Positions 8,697 through 17,399 of a DNA stretch of 48,081 nucleotides are shown one piece after another; within the stretch, counting starts at the first letter, position 1, and each line of letters begins with the position of its first letter. The notes beneath the pieces were generated by a model, which was not told the DNA's origin, ran no database searches, and saw nothing but the letters and a program-made list of their open reading frames with translations. Source of the DNA: Bacilli bacterium (GTDB lineage: Bacteria; Bacillota_I; Bacilli_A; RF39; UBA660); contig CAAGCO010000002.1 in the NCBI GenBank assembly GCA_900768345.1, positions 1 to 48,081 on the forward strand. The letters run 5' to 3'. The position numbers were made by a program, and so were the translations under genes.

Positions 8697-9584
8697 ATGC
8701 TTGTAAGTAAAGATTGGAAAGATTATGAATGTATTGATGCTGGTAATGGTGAAAAATTAGAACGTTGGAAAAATGTAATTCTAAGAAGACCTGATCCATG
8801 GGCATTATGGACACACAAAGACACTAAAGAATGGCATAGTTATCATGCTGTATACCATAGAAGTGATAAAGGTGGTGGTTACTGGAAAAACAAAAAAACT
8901 TTTCCAGAATATTGGACTGTAGAATATAAAAATTTAAAATTAAAAGTTAGCCCAACTGGATTTAAACATACTGGTTTATTTCCTGAACAAGCTGCAAACT
9001 GGGACTTCATAATGGGTAAAATTAGAAATGCTAATAGACCTATAAAAGTATTAAATTTATTTGCATACACTGGAGCAGCAACAATGGCAGCATCATCTGC
9101 AGGAGCAGTAGAGGTAGTACATGTAGATGCATCAAAAGGAATGAATGACTGGGCAAAAGAAAATGCTAAACTTTCAGGACTTGAAAATAATAAGATCAGA
9201 TATATTTGTGATGACTGTTTAAAATTCGTAGAGCGTGAGAAAAAAAGAGGAAATAAATATGATGCTATAATTATGGATCCACCAACTTATGGAAGAGGTC
9301 CATCAAAAGAACTATGGAGATTCGAAGACAGCTTAAATAAACTAATAGATTCATGTATTGATATATTATCAGATGATCCATTATTCTTACTTATAAGTTC
9401 ATATACAAAAGGTATAACACCTGAAATATTAAAAAATATTTTAGAAACAAGTGTTGAAGAAAAACTAAAAAATGGTAAAATAAAAACTGATGAAATAGGA
9501 CTACAAATATCAACAAGAAATATGATACTTCCTTGTGGAGTCTATGGAAGGTGGGAAAAAGATGAAACTAAAAATGATAATTAA
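8697..9584 (+). CDS. SAM-dependent rRNA methyltransferase (RlmI/RlmK-like fold)
   Basis: A 295-residue class I methyltransferase. After an N-terminal lead with Trp-rich segments (DPWALWTHKD), the catalytic domain shows motif I NLFAYTGAATMAA near residue 120, the acidic loop VVHVDASKGMNDWAK (motif II), and motif IV MDPPTYGRGP. This arrangement matches PF10672-type methyltransferases that modify 23S rRNA. The exact base is not deducible. ATG 8697 follows CGGAGG. It opens a plus-strand run with the small Cys-rich protein (23-base overlap) and the pseudouridine synthase, a sensible RNA-modification operon. Confidence 0.85.
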   Translation: MLVSKDWKDYECIDAGNGEKLERWKNVILRRPDPWALWTHKDTKEWHSYHAVYHRSDKGGGYWKNKKTFPEYWTVEYKNLKLKVSPTGFKHTGLFPEQAANWDFIMGKIRNANRPIKVLNLFAYTGAATMAASSAGAVEVVHVDASKGMNDWAKENAKLSGLENNKIRYICDDCLKFVEREKKRGNKYDAIIMDPPTYGRGPSKELWRFEDSLNKLIDSCIDILSDDPLFLLISSYTKGITPEILKNILETSVEEKLKNGKIKTDEIGLQISTRNMILPCGVYGRWEKDETKNDN

Positions 9585-9918
9585 AAGTATTTTTGTAACA
9601 GTGTTATCTTTAATATTAGTGGCACTAGCAGTAATAGCATTCATGAAAATAGATAAAACAGATGATTTATATAGTTTAACAGGAAAAAAAGATTATAGAA
9701 TTATAGATAATATTGATAGTTGTGAAGAAAAGTTTATGGATTGTTTCTACAAAGAAGGAGAAACATATTATTGTTTTGAATGTAGAAAAAGTACAGAAGT
9801 ATTATTAGAATGGTCAGATGGTTCACAAACTAGAATGATAGATGATTTAGAAAATGGAAAAGTAACTATAGAATCTTTAATAGCAAATGGACTTAAGGTA
9901 GTTAAAAGTAATGATTAA
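9562..9918 (+). CDS. Small N-terminally anchored Cys-rich protein
   Basis: A 118-residue protein with a basic start (MKLKMIIKS) and one hydrophobic segment at about 8-28 that can act as an uncleaved anchor or signal peptide. The rest is a small acidic exported domain with four cysteines (near CEEKFMDC and YYCFEC) that could form two disulfides. ATG 9562 is chosen because GAAGGTGGG precedes it. An upstream in-frame TTG at 9535 would place charged residues before the anchor. It overlaps the methyltransferase end by 23 bases and the next gene start by 8, so it is translationally coupled. No function recognised. Confidence 0.7.
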   Translation: MKLKMIIKSIFVTVLSLILVALAVIAFMKIDKTDDLYSLTGKKDYRIIDNIDSCEEKFMDCFYKEGETYYCFECRKSTEVLLEWSDGSQTRMIDDLENGKVTIESLIANGLKVVKSND

Positions 9919-10561
9919 TATTATATATGAAGATAATCATCTTATAGTAGTAGAAAAGCCTATAAATATCCCAACTCAAGAAGATAATACTAAAGATAAA
10001 GATCTTCTAACTATTCTAAAAGAATATATAAAAGAAAAATATAATAAACCAGGTAATGTTTACTTAGGACTAGTACATAGATTAGATAGACCAGTAGGTG
10101 GAATCATGGTATTTGCTAGAACTTCAAAAGCTGCATCACGTTTATCTGAACAAGTAAGAAATAAAACATTTAAGAAAACTTATAATGCAGTAGTCATAGG
10201 AAACATAGAGAATACCGGAAAACTAAAAGATTATTTATTAAAAGATGAAAAAAGAAATATAGTAAAAGTAGACGAGAAAGGTAAAGAAGCAATATTAAAC
10301 TTTAAAAAATTAAATTTTAAAGATAATATGTCACTCGTAGAAATAAATCTAGAAACAGGAAGAAGCCATCAAATAAGAGTCCAAATGTCACATCATGGAT
10401 ATCCTCTTTTTGGTGATCAAAAATATAATAAAACTGCTAAAGTAGGAGAGCAAATAGCATTATTTGCTAAAAAAATTGAATTTGTTCATCCAACTACTAA
10501 CGAATTATTAACATTTGAACTGGATTTACCTAATCGCTATCCATTCACTATTTTTAAATAA
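9911..10561 (+). CDS. RluA-family RNA pseudouridine synthase
   Basis: A 216-residue protein that isomerises uridine to pseudouridine in RNA. The catalytic motif is GLVHRLDRPVGGIMVF with the conserved Asp in HRLDR. Downstream LETGRSHQIRVQMSHHG, GDQKY and the end motif (LFAKKIEFVHP) are typical of RluA/RluD/TruC. There is no S4 RNA-binding domain in front, so it is a minimal catalytic-only member. It overlaps the upstream gene by 8 bases and is followed 9 bases later by a membrane protein gene. Whether the target is tRNA or 23S rRNA cannot be told from the sequence. Confidence 0.92.
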   Translation: MINIIYEDNHLIVVEKPINIPTQEDNTKDKDLLTILKEYIKEKYNKPGNVYLGLVHRLDRPVGGIMVFARTSKAASRLSEQVRNKTFKKTYNAVVIGNIENTGKLKDYLLKDEKRNIVKVDEKGKEAILNFKKLNFKDNMSLVEINLETGRSHQIRVQMSHHGYPLFGDQKYNKTAKVGEQIALFAKKIEFVHPTTNELLTFELDLPNRYPFTIFK

Positions 10562-10570
10562 GGAGTAAAT

Positions 10571-11059
10571 GTGAAGAAAAAATTAAATGTTGAAGTAGAT
10601 ATAAGTGAGAAAAAATATTTTACAAGTAAATACAATGAAAATACTTTAGCTCCTGAATTAAAAGATTATTTACTTAATGAAATAATAGGGTACGATATCA
10701 ATACTAAAATTAATATAAACATTGATGCTAAATTCAAACTTACTGATGAAGAAAAAGAGCATTATAAAAAACTAATAATAAAAGAATTCAAAGAAAACAA
10801 CGATGAACTAGAATACGAAATAGAATTAGGAAATATTAAAAAATTAACTTTATTATTAATAGGAATATCATTCGTAATCGCATCATATTTCTTTGGACAT
10901 ATAATCGGAGAAATATTAGAAGAAATACTTATGGTATTTGGATGGGTTGCTTTATGGGAAGTTGCTTATGCAATATTCTTCACTGATGCATCAAGAAGAA
11001 GAAAAATTAAAAGAAATGACCAAATAATAAAAGCAAATATAAAATATATGGACAAGTAA
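10571..11059 (+). CDS. Hypothetical protein with C-terminal membrane hairpin
   Basis: A 162-residue protein. The first 90 residues are charged and soluble, and two hydrophobic helices follow at about 92-110 and 117-136, then a basic tail (ASRRRKIKRN). The start is GTG at 10571, supported by AGGAG 5 bases upstream; an overlapping ATG is followed directly by TGA and cannot be used. It is the last gene of the run that begins at 8697. No family recognised. Confidence 0.65.
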   Translation: MKKKLNVEVDISEKKYFTSKYNENTLAPELKDYLLNEIIGYDINTKININIDAKFKLTDEEKEHYKKLIIKEFKENNDELEYEIELGNIKKLTLLLIGISFVIASYFFGHIIGEILEEILMVFGWVALWEVAYAIFFTDASRRRKIKRNDQIIKANIKYMDK

Positions 11060-11068
11060 TAACTTGTC
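11051..11068 (+). terminator. Intrinsic terminator (weak U-tract)
   Basis: A 7-bp stem, GACAAGT with ACTTGTC, whose loop includes the stop codon, followed by TTATTCTTT. Confidence 0.6.
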
Positions 11069-11116
11069 TTATTCTTTGTAAAATAAAATAAATAGATTAA
11101 AAAATTATAAAATAAT

Positions 11117-11125
11117 TGATATAAT
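11117..11125 (+). promoter_or_regulatory. Extended -10 promoter
   Basis: TGATATAAT lies 18 bases before the rRNA dimethyltransferase start. AGGTGAGA supplies the ribosome binding site. Confidence 0.6.
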
Positions 11126-11142
11126 ATATAATAGGTGAGAAT

Positions 11143-11931
11143 ATGGAATTTGAAAATGATACAAATTATTTGGATCAACATTTTTTAGTTGATAGAGGCA
11201 TCATAAATTTATTTGTTGATTCTGCTGAATTAAAACCAACTGATAATGTTGTTGAAATTGGACCTGGCAAATGTGAAATAAGTGATATAATTGCTAAACG
11301 TTCAGGTCATTTAACATGTATTGAAATTGATAGAAATTTAGAACATTTTATTAATGTATTAAAGGATAAACATGATAATGTTGATGTAATATATGGTAAT
11401 GCTCTAAATGTATATATACCACCATGTGATAAAATTATTTCAGCACTTCCATACTCAATAACAGAACCATTTATTGAAAAGTTATTAAGATGCGAATTTG
11501 ATATGTGCATTTTAATAGTAGGAAAAAAATTCGCTGATGCTGTAGTTAACAAATCATTAACAAAATTAGCATTGCTTACTAATTCTTTCTTTGATGTATC
11601 CAAAATAATGGATATAACGCCGGATGCATTTGAACCAGCACCAAGAGTTATGTCATCAATGATAAGATTAGTACCAGTACAAAAAGAAAACTTAAAATAT
11701 AGTTTCAAAAGATTTATATTTAGAGAAATGTTTTTCCATAGAGAAAGAAAACTAAAAAATAATCTAATGGAAGCATTAATAGAATTTGCTAAATTACATG
11801 ATAAAAAACTAACTAAAAAAGAAAGCAAAAGCATTATAGAAGAATATCAAATTCCAAAAGAAACATTAAATAAACTAATGGAAAATCTTACTAACGAAGA
11901 ATATGAATTAATTTATAACACATTAAAATAA
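11143..11931 (+). CDS. rRNA adenine dimethyltransferase family (Dim1/KsgA/Erm)
   Basis: A 262-residue SAM-dependent methyltransferase. DQHFLVD at 11-17 is closer to the archaeal/eukaryotic Dim1 form (DQHFL) than to the usual bacterial KsgA (QNFL). Motif I is EIGPGK at 38-43 and the acidic motif II is EID at 61-63. Motif IV, which holds the target adenine, is normally NLPY; here it is ALPY at 101-104. The C-terminal helical domain is present. Normal members dimethylate adenines in 16S rRNA (KsgA, housekeeping) or 23S A2058 (Erm, macrolide resistance). Which one applies here is unclear. It is monocistronic and ends in a strong bidirectional terminator. Confidence 0.82.
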   Translation: MEFENDTNYLDQHFLVDRGIINLFVDSAELKPTDNVVEIGPGKCEISDIIAKRSGHLTCIEIDRNLEHFINVLKDKHDNVDVIYGNALNVYIPPCDKIISALPYSITEPFIEKLLRCEFDMCILIVGKKFADAVVNKSLTKLALLTNSFFDVSKIMDITPDAFEPAPRVMSSMIRLVPVQKENLKYSFKRFIFREMFFHRERKLKNNLMEALIEFAKLHDKKLTKKESKSIIEEYQIPKETLNKLMENLTNEEYELIYNTLK

Positions 11932-11953
11932 GGAAAGCTAACTTTCCTTATTT
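11926..11953. terminator. Bidirectional terminator, perfect 12-bp stem
   Basis: AAATAAGGAAAG pairs with CTTTCCTTATTT across a 4-base loop (CTAA). It contains the stop codons of both convergent genes and has A and T runs on its two sides. Confidence 0.9.
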
Positions 11954-12843
11954 TCTTTTATAAAACTAAATATTTCATTATAATATTTTTTAGAATCTTG
12001 AATACTTGATTTCATATGTTTAGCTCCATCAATTATTAATAATTTCTTCTTACCTTTATATAATTGATAAGCATCATATGCATTTTTAGGTGGTACAAGT
12101 TTATCAGAACTTCCGTGTATAAACATAAAAGGAATTTTTCCATTCATAAGTATTTCTTCAGGTTTAAACTTATAAATATTGAATCCAAAAAATATACTAG
12201 AAAATATATTAAAAGATGAAATTATAGGTTTTGGTAAAAACTTTAAGTATTTAAGTTGATTATAAAACTGATCATAATTAGATATAAAGCCACAGTCTTC
12301 AACCGCACATATAACATTATTCGGAAGATTTTCACCAACTGTTCTCATTATAACAGTTCCACCCATAGATATACCATAAAGTATAATCTTAGTTTTCTTC
12401 TTTTTATTTATATAATCTATCCATGATAACATATCTTTTCTTTCATAGAAACCATGTGTTGAATAAATTCCATCACTCTTACCATGAGCTCTTTGATCAA
12501 TGAGTAAAATACTATATCCTTTTTTATAAAAATTATATGCTACATCTAACATTTCCAAAGCATTATTAGTGTAACCGTGTACAATGATAACCCAAGTATT
12601 TAATTTATTTTTAATTTCATAAGCATGAAGCTTTTTCTTATCAAAAGATTTAATATAAACTTCTTTATAGTTAGAATTTTTAAACCAAGTTTTAGATTCG
12701 CTACTAGTTAACTTAAAAGTACCTTTTCCTTTGAACAACTTTTTCATAGATATTTTAGTACAATTTGAAAAGTGAAAGAAATATACTCCAATCAATAAGT
12801 ATAAAATTAATATGATAAATAGAATAATAATTAAAACTTTCAT
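11938..12843 (-). CDS. Membrane-anchored alpha/beta hydrolase
   Basis: A 301-residue serine hydrolase of the S33/Hydrolase_4 type. It has an N-terminal membrane helix (residues about 3-22), so the catalytic domain is probably outside. The oxyanion segment is VHGYTNN, the nucleophile elbow is GISMGG, the acid is in HGSSDKLVPP and the base in GAKHMKS. The substrate is an ester or amide, unknown. The start at 12843 shares a base with the stop of the TetR gene upstream, so the two form a tightly coupled operon. That places the hydrolase under the same operators as the divergent MMPL exporter. Confidence 0.85.
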   Translation of the reverse strand: MKVLIIILFIILILYLLIGVYFFHFSNCTKISMKKLFKGKGTFKLTSSESKTWFKNSNYKEVYIKSFDKKKLHAYEIKNKLNTWVIIVHGYTNNALEMLDVAYNFYKKGYSILLIDQRAHGKSDGIYSTHGFYERKDMLSWIDYINKKKKTKIILYGISMGGTVIMRTVGENLPNNVICAVEDCGFISNYDQFYNQLKYLKFLPKPIISSFNIFSSIFFGFNIYKFKPEEILMNGKIPFMFIHGSSDKLVPPKNAYDAYQLYKGKKKLLIIDGAKHMKSSIQDSKKYYNEIFSFIKENKES

Positions 12844-13451
12844 TACTCAATCATTTTCCTTACTTGAGTATATAAATAAGGTTTAAATTCTTTAATAGGC
12901 AATGGTTCATTATTTAAAATAGAATTATAGCAAGTACTTCCAACTAATTCAATTATCATAAATAATGTTACATCAGGATTATCAACCTTCTTAGAATATT
13001 TGTTTATTTCATCTATAAATATAGTTTTTAAATCTTTATATTCAGCATTAATTATTTCAATTAAATCTTTATTATAAAGACCTAAAGATAAATTCTTGTT
13101 AATAAGTTTTATTAAATCTTTACTACTTGAAAGTTTGTCTATTATATAATCAATAACACTAATTAATTTATCGGGGAAGTTATCTAATTTCTTCTTATTT
13201 GTATATTCTATAGCATCACTAAATAATTTTTTTGATTTATCAATTATTACTTCTTCATGGATTTGCCATTTATCCTTAAAATATAAATAGAAAGTTCCTT
13301 TAGCAACACCAGCATCATTAGCTATATCACTAATAGAAGTATCATTAATACCTTTTTTAATAAATAAATTATAAGCAGAAGCCATAAGACTTTCTTTTTT
13401 TAATTGCTTTTTTTCTTCTATTTTAGATAAAGTATTTTCAATATTAATCAT
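12843..13451 (-). CDS. TetR-family transcriptional regulator
   Basis: A 202-residue repressor. The N-terminal helix-turn-helix (ISDIANDAGVAKGTFYLYF) is typical TetR/AcrR; the C-terminal part is a helical ligand-binding and dimerisation domain without recognisable ligand clues. ATG 13451 is chosen because AAGGTG precedes it. An in-frame extension to 13535 would run through two operator palindromes and lacks a ribosome binding site. It is divergent from the MMPL exporter. Three TGAC-N5-GTCA sites lie between them, so it very likely represses both itself and the exporter. Confidence 0.9.
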   Translation of the reverse strand: MINIENTLSKIEEKKQLKKESLMASAYNLFIKKGINDTSISDIANDAGVAKGTFYLYFKDKWQIHEEVIIDKSKKLFSDAIEYTNKKKLDNFPDKLISVIDYIIDKLSSSKDLIKLINKNLSLGLYNKDLIEIINAEYKDLKTIFIDEINKYSKKVDNPDVTLFMIIELVGSTCYNSILNNEPLPIKEFKPYLYTQVRKMIE

Positions 13452-13488
13452 ATTTTTCACCTTCGATACATAAATTTTAATATAAAAA

Positions 13489-13501
13489 TGACCAAAAGTC
13501 A
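13489..13501. promoter_or_regulatory. Operator site 1 (TGAC-N5-GTCA)
   Basis: TGACCAAAAGTCA, proximal to the TetR gene. One of three 13-base sites with identical half-sites in this intergenic region; the centres are 33 and 34 bases apart, about three DNA turns. Confidence 0.75.
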
Positions 13502-13521
13502 ATAAAATGATTAAAAAGTAT

Positions 13522-13534
13522 TGACTAATGGTCA
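13522..13534. promoter_or_regulatory. Operator site 2 (TGAC-N5-GTCA)
   Basis: TGACTAATGGTCA, the middle one of the three sites. With flanking bases it becomes TTGAC-N5-GTCAA. Confidence 0.8.
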
Positions 13535-13555
13535 ATTTTGAGGTATATTACTAAC

Positions 13556-13568
13556 TGACCGTTGGTCA
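13556..13568. promoter_or_regulatory. Operator site 3 (TGAC-N5-GTCA)
   Basis: TGACCGTTGGTCA, 14 bases before the exporter start and next to its ribosome binding site (GGAGG at 13572-13576). Repressor bound here should block the exporter transcript. Confidence 0.8.
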
Positions 13569-13582
13569 TAATGGAGGTATAA

Positions 13583-16500
13583 ATGAAAAAGTTTGGAGAC
13601 TTTATATGTAAACATAAGATGGCTATACTAATAATATCTATATTGTTATTAATACCAGCAGCGATAGGGTATTTTAATACAAAAACTAATTATGATATCT
13701 TAGTATATTTACCTGAAGATATTGAAACAATGAAAGGTCAAAACATATTAAAAGAAGATTTTGATATGGGAGCTTTCGCTACAATATCTATAGACAACAG
13801 TAATCAAAAGAAAGTTCTAGATGCAGAAAAAAAGATAAGAAAAATTGACGGTGTTAACAAAGTATTAACAATCAATGATCTTACTGGTGTATCTATTCCT
13901 TTTGAAATATTACCAGATAGTTTACTAGAACAAGTAAAAAATGGTGATAAAACTCTTATGTTAGTAACATTTAATGAAACAACATCAAATGAAAAAACAT
14001 TAAATGCTATAACAAAAATAAGAGAAACATTAGATGGTATGGCTAAAGTAGGTGGCATGAGTGCTATCGTACAAGATACCATGGATCTATCAAATAAAGA
14101 AGTAGCAATCTATGTAGTAATCGCCGTTATACTATGTTTAATAGTATTATCACTATCATTAGATTCATACATTGTACCAGTATTATTACTTTTAAATATT
14201 GGTATGGCTATTATATATAATATGGGTTCAAACATTATATTTGGAGAAATATCATATATAACAAAAGCAATAAGTGCTGTACTTCAATTAGGAGTAACAA
14301 CAGACTTCTCAATCTTCTTATATCATAAATATCAAAGTAATTTAGAAAAAGAAGAAGATACAGACGAAGCAATGGCTAAAGCAATAAAAGAAACTTTAGT
14401 ATCAGTACTTGGTAGCGCATTTACTACAATAGCAGGTTTCTTAGCGTTATGTTCAATGAATTTAACATTAGGAAAAGACATTGGACTTGTAATGGCAAAA
14501 GGTGTTTTATTTGGACTTATTTGTGTAGTTACAGTATTCCCAGCAATGTTATTGTTATGTGATAGATGGATCGTTAAAACAAGACATAAAGTATTAATAC
14601 CAAGTTTCAAACACATAAAAGATTTCACAATGAAATACTATAAACCAATATTTGTAGGATTCTTAATATTAATGATTCCAGCAGTAATTGGTAATTCAAA
14701 AGTAAATGTTTATTACAACTTAGATAAATCACTTCCTAAAACATTAGAAAGTGTAACAGCAAACGAAGAATTAAAAAAAGACTTTAATATTGTTTCACCA
14801 GAAATAATATTGTTAGATTCAAACTTAGAAAATTATAAAAAGACAGAATTAGTAAATAAACTTAAAAATACTAAAGGAATAAGTATGGTTCTTAGTTCGA
14901 GTGAATTAGAAAAATATGGATTCCCAGTAGAACTACTTGATGAAGATATCAAAGGAATATTTAAAACTGATAAATATGAATTAATGTTAATAAGTTCTGA
15001 CTATGAAGTAGCTTCTCCTGAACTAACTACTCAAATAGAAGAAATAGATGAGTTAGTTAAAACATATGATAAGAATGCTATTATCGCAGGTGAAGGACCA
15101 CTTACTAATGACTTAATTAAGATAAGTGATGAAGACTTTAAAAATGTTAACTATGTATCAATTGGTATTATATTCTTAATTATGTTTGTAGTATTAAAGT
15201 CATTATCTCTACCAGTTCTATTAATATTAGCTATTGAATTTGCTATATTCGTAAACGTTGCTATTTCATACTTCACAGGAACAACACTTCCATTTATAGC
15301 ATCTATAGTAATTGGTACTATTCAATTAGGAGCAACTATTGATTATGCAATTCTTATGACAACAAAATACTTAGAATTAAGAAATTCTGGAAAAGATAAA
15401 TTTAAATCTATGAGAGAAACATTAGATTCTTGTGTAAGTTCAGTATTCGTAAGTGGTATGTGTTTCTTCGCAGCAACATTTGGAGTTGGTGCTTATACTG
15501 ATATAGATTTAATTGGATCAATATGTACATTAATATCAAGAGGAGCAATTATTAGTATGTTAGTAGTAATCTTAATATTACCATCATTACTAATGTTATT
15601 TGATAAGTTGATAATGAAAACAACTTTAAAAAAGAAAGAAGGAATTAAAATGAATAAGAAAGTATTAGCTGCTTTACTTATAACATTAACATTACCATTA
15701 AGCGTATTTGCTACTACTAAAGATGAAACTGTTTATTCAAGATTAAATAGTGATGGTAGTGTTGATAAAACTATAGTAAGCAATCATATTCAAAATGTAA
15801 AAGAAGGTAAATATAACGATAGAACTAATCTTAAAGATATAGTAAATGTTAATGGAGACGAAAGATTCGATCTTATAGATAATTCACTTACATGGAGTTC
15901 TAAAGGAGAAGATATATTCTATAAAGGTACTTCAACAAAAAGTCTTCCAATCAAAACAACTATTAAATATTATCTAGACGGAAAAGAATATACATCTAAA
16001 GAATTAACTGGAAAAAGTGGAAAAATTAAAATAGTAATTAAGTATGAAAATACTTCTAAAAAGAAAGTAAATGTCAATGGTAAAAAAGAAACATTATATA
16101 CTCCATTTATGATTACTTCACTTATGACATTTAACAAAGATAATATAACTAATTTAAAAGTAGATAATGGTAAAATCGTAGATAATGGTATTAATTATAT
16201 GGTTCTTGGATATAGTGCTCCAGGACTTTATGAAAGCTTAAAGATTAATGATTTAAAAGGATTAGATACAATTACTATTGAATATACTACTACTTCATAT
16301 GAATTTACTAATATTTATTCAGTAGCTACTTCAAATTTATTTGAAGACGTTGACACATCATCATTCAGTGATTTAAATAGACTTTATAATAGTGTTAACA
16401 AACTAGGAACAAGTACTAAAGATTTAGTAAATGGAAGTAATGACTTAAAGAATGGTATCAAAGCATACAACGATGGATTTACTAAATATAATGGTGGAAT

Positions 16501-17287
16501 GAATAACTTAGACACAAGCGTTAAAGGTTTAGTAGAAAAATATAATGCATTAAATCAAGGTATTCAAAACTTAAATGAACAAGTAAAAGGTTTAAGTACA
16601 TATACTAGTTCAATTGTAAACTTAGCTAATGGTATTAACACATTATCAACAAAAACAAATGAACTTGCTAAACAATCAGAATTATTAAGTACAACAGTAG
16701 ATAACACATTATCAACAATGACTAAACATATTGAAACATTAACATATATAAAAGAAACAACAACAGATGAAAATACAAAAGATTTATTAGAAGCAGAAAT
16801 AGCTAATTTACAAAAGAGTATAGACTTTAAAACATTAACTTCTATGAAAACAAATATTGATAATTTAAATAGTAGCATAAGCACTTTAAATAAAAATGTT
16901 AGTGCTTTAGCTAGTAGTTCTAAAGATTTAATTACTAATGTTGATAAACTTGCCCCATCAGTAAATTATTTAGCAACTAATAGTAATAAAATGTATGAAG
17001 GAATTAAAGAGCTAAGTGAAAGCGTTGATTATTTAACAAGTCTTACAAATACGTTTAATACTAAAAATTCAGAAATATTAAAAGGAGCAACAACTTTATA
17101 TGATGGACTTAACAAATTCAATAAAGAAGGAATTTCTAAGATAACAAGTGTATTAAATGGTAAAGTTAAAACTTATTCTAAAAAGATTGAAAAACTTATA
17201 GATTTAGGAAATGAATACAACTCATTCAGTATGAAAGATAAAAATACAGATGGTAAAACTAAATTCGTAATGATGATTAGTGAATAA
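13583..17287 (+). CDS. MMPL/RND-type exporter fused to its extracellular partner protein
   Basis: A 1234-residue fusion. Residues 1-689 are a full MMPL (RND-like) transporter in two halves, each with an N-terminal helix, an extracellular loop and a bundle of helices. The presumed proton-relay Asp of each half is visible in GVTTDFSIF and GATIDYAIL. Residue 690 starts a second module, MNKKVLAALLITLTLPLSVF, which reads as a complete signal peptide. It is followed by a beta-rich domain (DETVYSRLNSDGSV) and a long coiled coil rich in Asn, Ser and Leu, as in YhgE-like secreted partners that are normally a separate gene after the transporter. AAGGAA sits 7 bases before the internal ATG at 15650. Three TetR operators precede the gene. 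Confidence 0.88.
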   Translation: MKKFGDFICKHKMAILIISILLLIPAAIGYFNTKTNYDILVYLPEDIETMKGQNILKEDFDMGAFATISIDNSNQKKVLDAEKKIRKIDGVNKVLTINDLTGVSIPFEILPDSLLEQVKNGDKTLMLVTFNETTSNEKTLNAITKIRETLDGMAKVGGMSAIVQDTMDLSNKEVAIYVVIAVILCLIVLSLSLDSYIVPVLLLLNIGMAIIYNMGSNIIFGEISYITKAISAVLQLGVTTDFSIFLYHKYQSNLEKEEDTDEAMAKAIKETLVSVLGSAFTTIAGFLALCSMNLTLGKDIGLVMAKGVLFGLICVVTVFPAMLLLCDRWIVKTRHKVLIPSFKHIKDFTMKYYKPIFVGFLILMIPAVIGNSKVNVYYNLDKSLPKTLESVTANEELKKDFNIVSPEIILLDSNLENYKKTELVNKLKNTKGISMVLSSSELEKYGFPVELLDEDIKGIFKTDKYELMLISSDYEVASPELTTQIEEIDELVKTYDKNAIIAGEGPLTNDLIKISDEDFKNVNYVSIGIIFLIMFVVLKSLSLPVLLILAIEFAIFVNVAISYFTGTTLPFIASIVIGTIQLGATIDYAILMTTKYLELRNSGKDKFKSMRETLDSCVSSVFVSGMCFFAATFGVGAYTDIDLIGSICTLISRGAIISMLVVILILPSLLMLFDKLIMKTTLKKKEGIKMNKKVLAALLITLTLPLSVFATTKDETVYSRLNSDGSVDKTIVSNHIQNVKEGKYNDRTNLKDIVNVNGDERFDLIDNSLTWSSKGEDIFYKGTSTKSLPIKTTIKYYLDGKEYTSKELTGKSGKIKIVIKYENTSKKKVNVNGKKETLYTPFMITSLMTFNKDNITNLKVDNGKIVDNGINYMVLGYSAPGLYESLKINDLKGLDTITIEYTTTSYEFTNIYSVATSNLFEDVDTSSFSDLNRLYNSVNKLGTSTKDLVNGSNDLKNGIKAYNDGFTKYNGGMNNLDTSVKGLVEKYNALNQGIQNLNEQVKGLSTYTSSIVNLANGINTLSTKTNELAKQSELLSTTVDNTLSTMTKHIETLTYIKETTTDENTKDLLEAEIANLQKSIDFKTLTSMKTNIDNLNSSISTLNKNVSALASSSKDLITNVDKLAPSVNYLATNSNKMYEGIKELSESVDYLTSLTNTFNTKNSEILKGATTLYDGLNKFNKEGISKITSVLNGKVKTYSKKIEKLIDLGNEYNSFSMKDKNTDGKTKFVMMISE

Positions 17288-17313
17288 AAAGATGCTAGAA
17301 ATAGCATTTTTTA
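17286..17313 (+). terminator. Intrinsic terminator
   Basis: Stem GATGCTA/TAGCATT with a GAAA loop and a T-run, directly after the exporter stop. Confidence 0.8.
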
Positions 17314-17365
17314 TTATATAAAGTATCAAATTTGTAACAAAACCCTTTAAAAATTATTAACTTTA

Positions 17366-17374
17366 TGTTATAAT
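17366..17374 (+). promoter_or_regulatory. Extended -10 promoter
   Basis: TGTTATAAT, 25 bases upstream of the acyltransferase start. Confidence 0.55.
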
Positions 17375-17399
17375 AAAGCCAATTTTAAGGGGTGTTAGT

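Noticed and set aside
8669..8710. TGA read as tryptophan (code 4)
   Set aside because: Trp is TGG in all genes, no in-frame TGA interrupts a recognisable protein, and the read-through would only add 13 codons into a promoter and ribosome binding site. Left as a note on rare TGA use.
11307..11834. 175-codon minus-strand frame inside the rRNA dimethyltransferase gene
   Set aside because: Antisense to a clear gene, Ser/Leu/Ile-rich composition from reverse codons and no start signals.
13452..13535. Longer N-terminus for the TetR gene starting at 13535
   Set aside because: The extension runs through two operator palindromes, encodes a hydrophobic segment foreign to TetR proteins and lacks a ribosome binding site.
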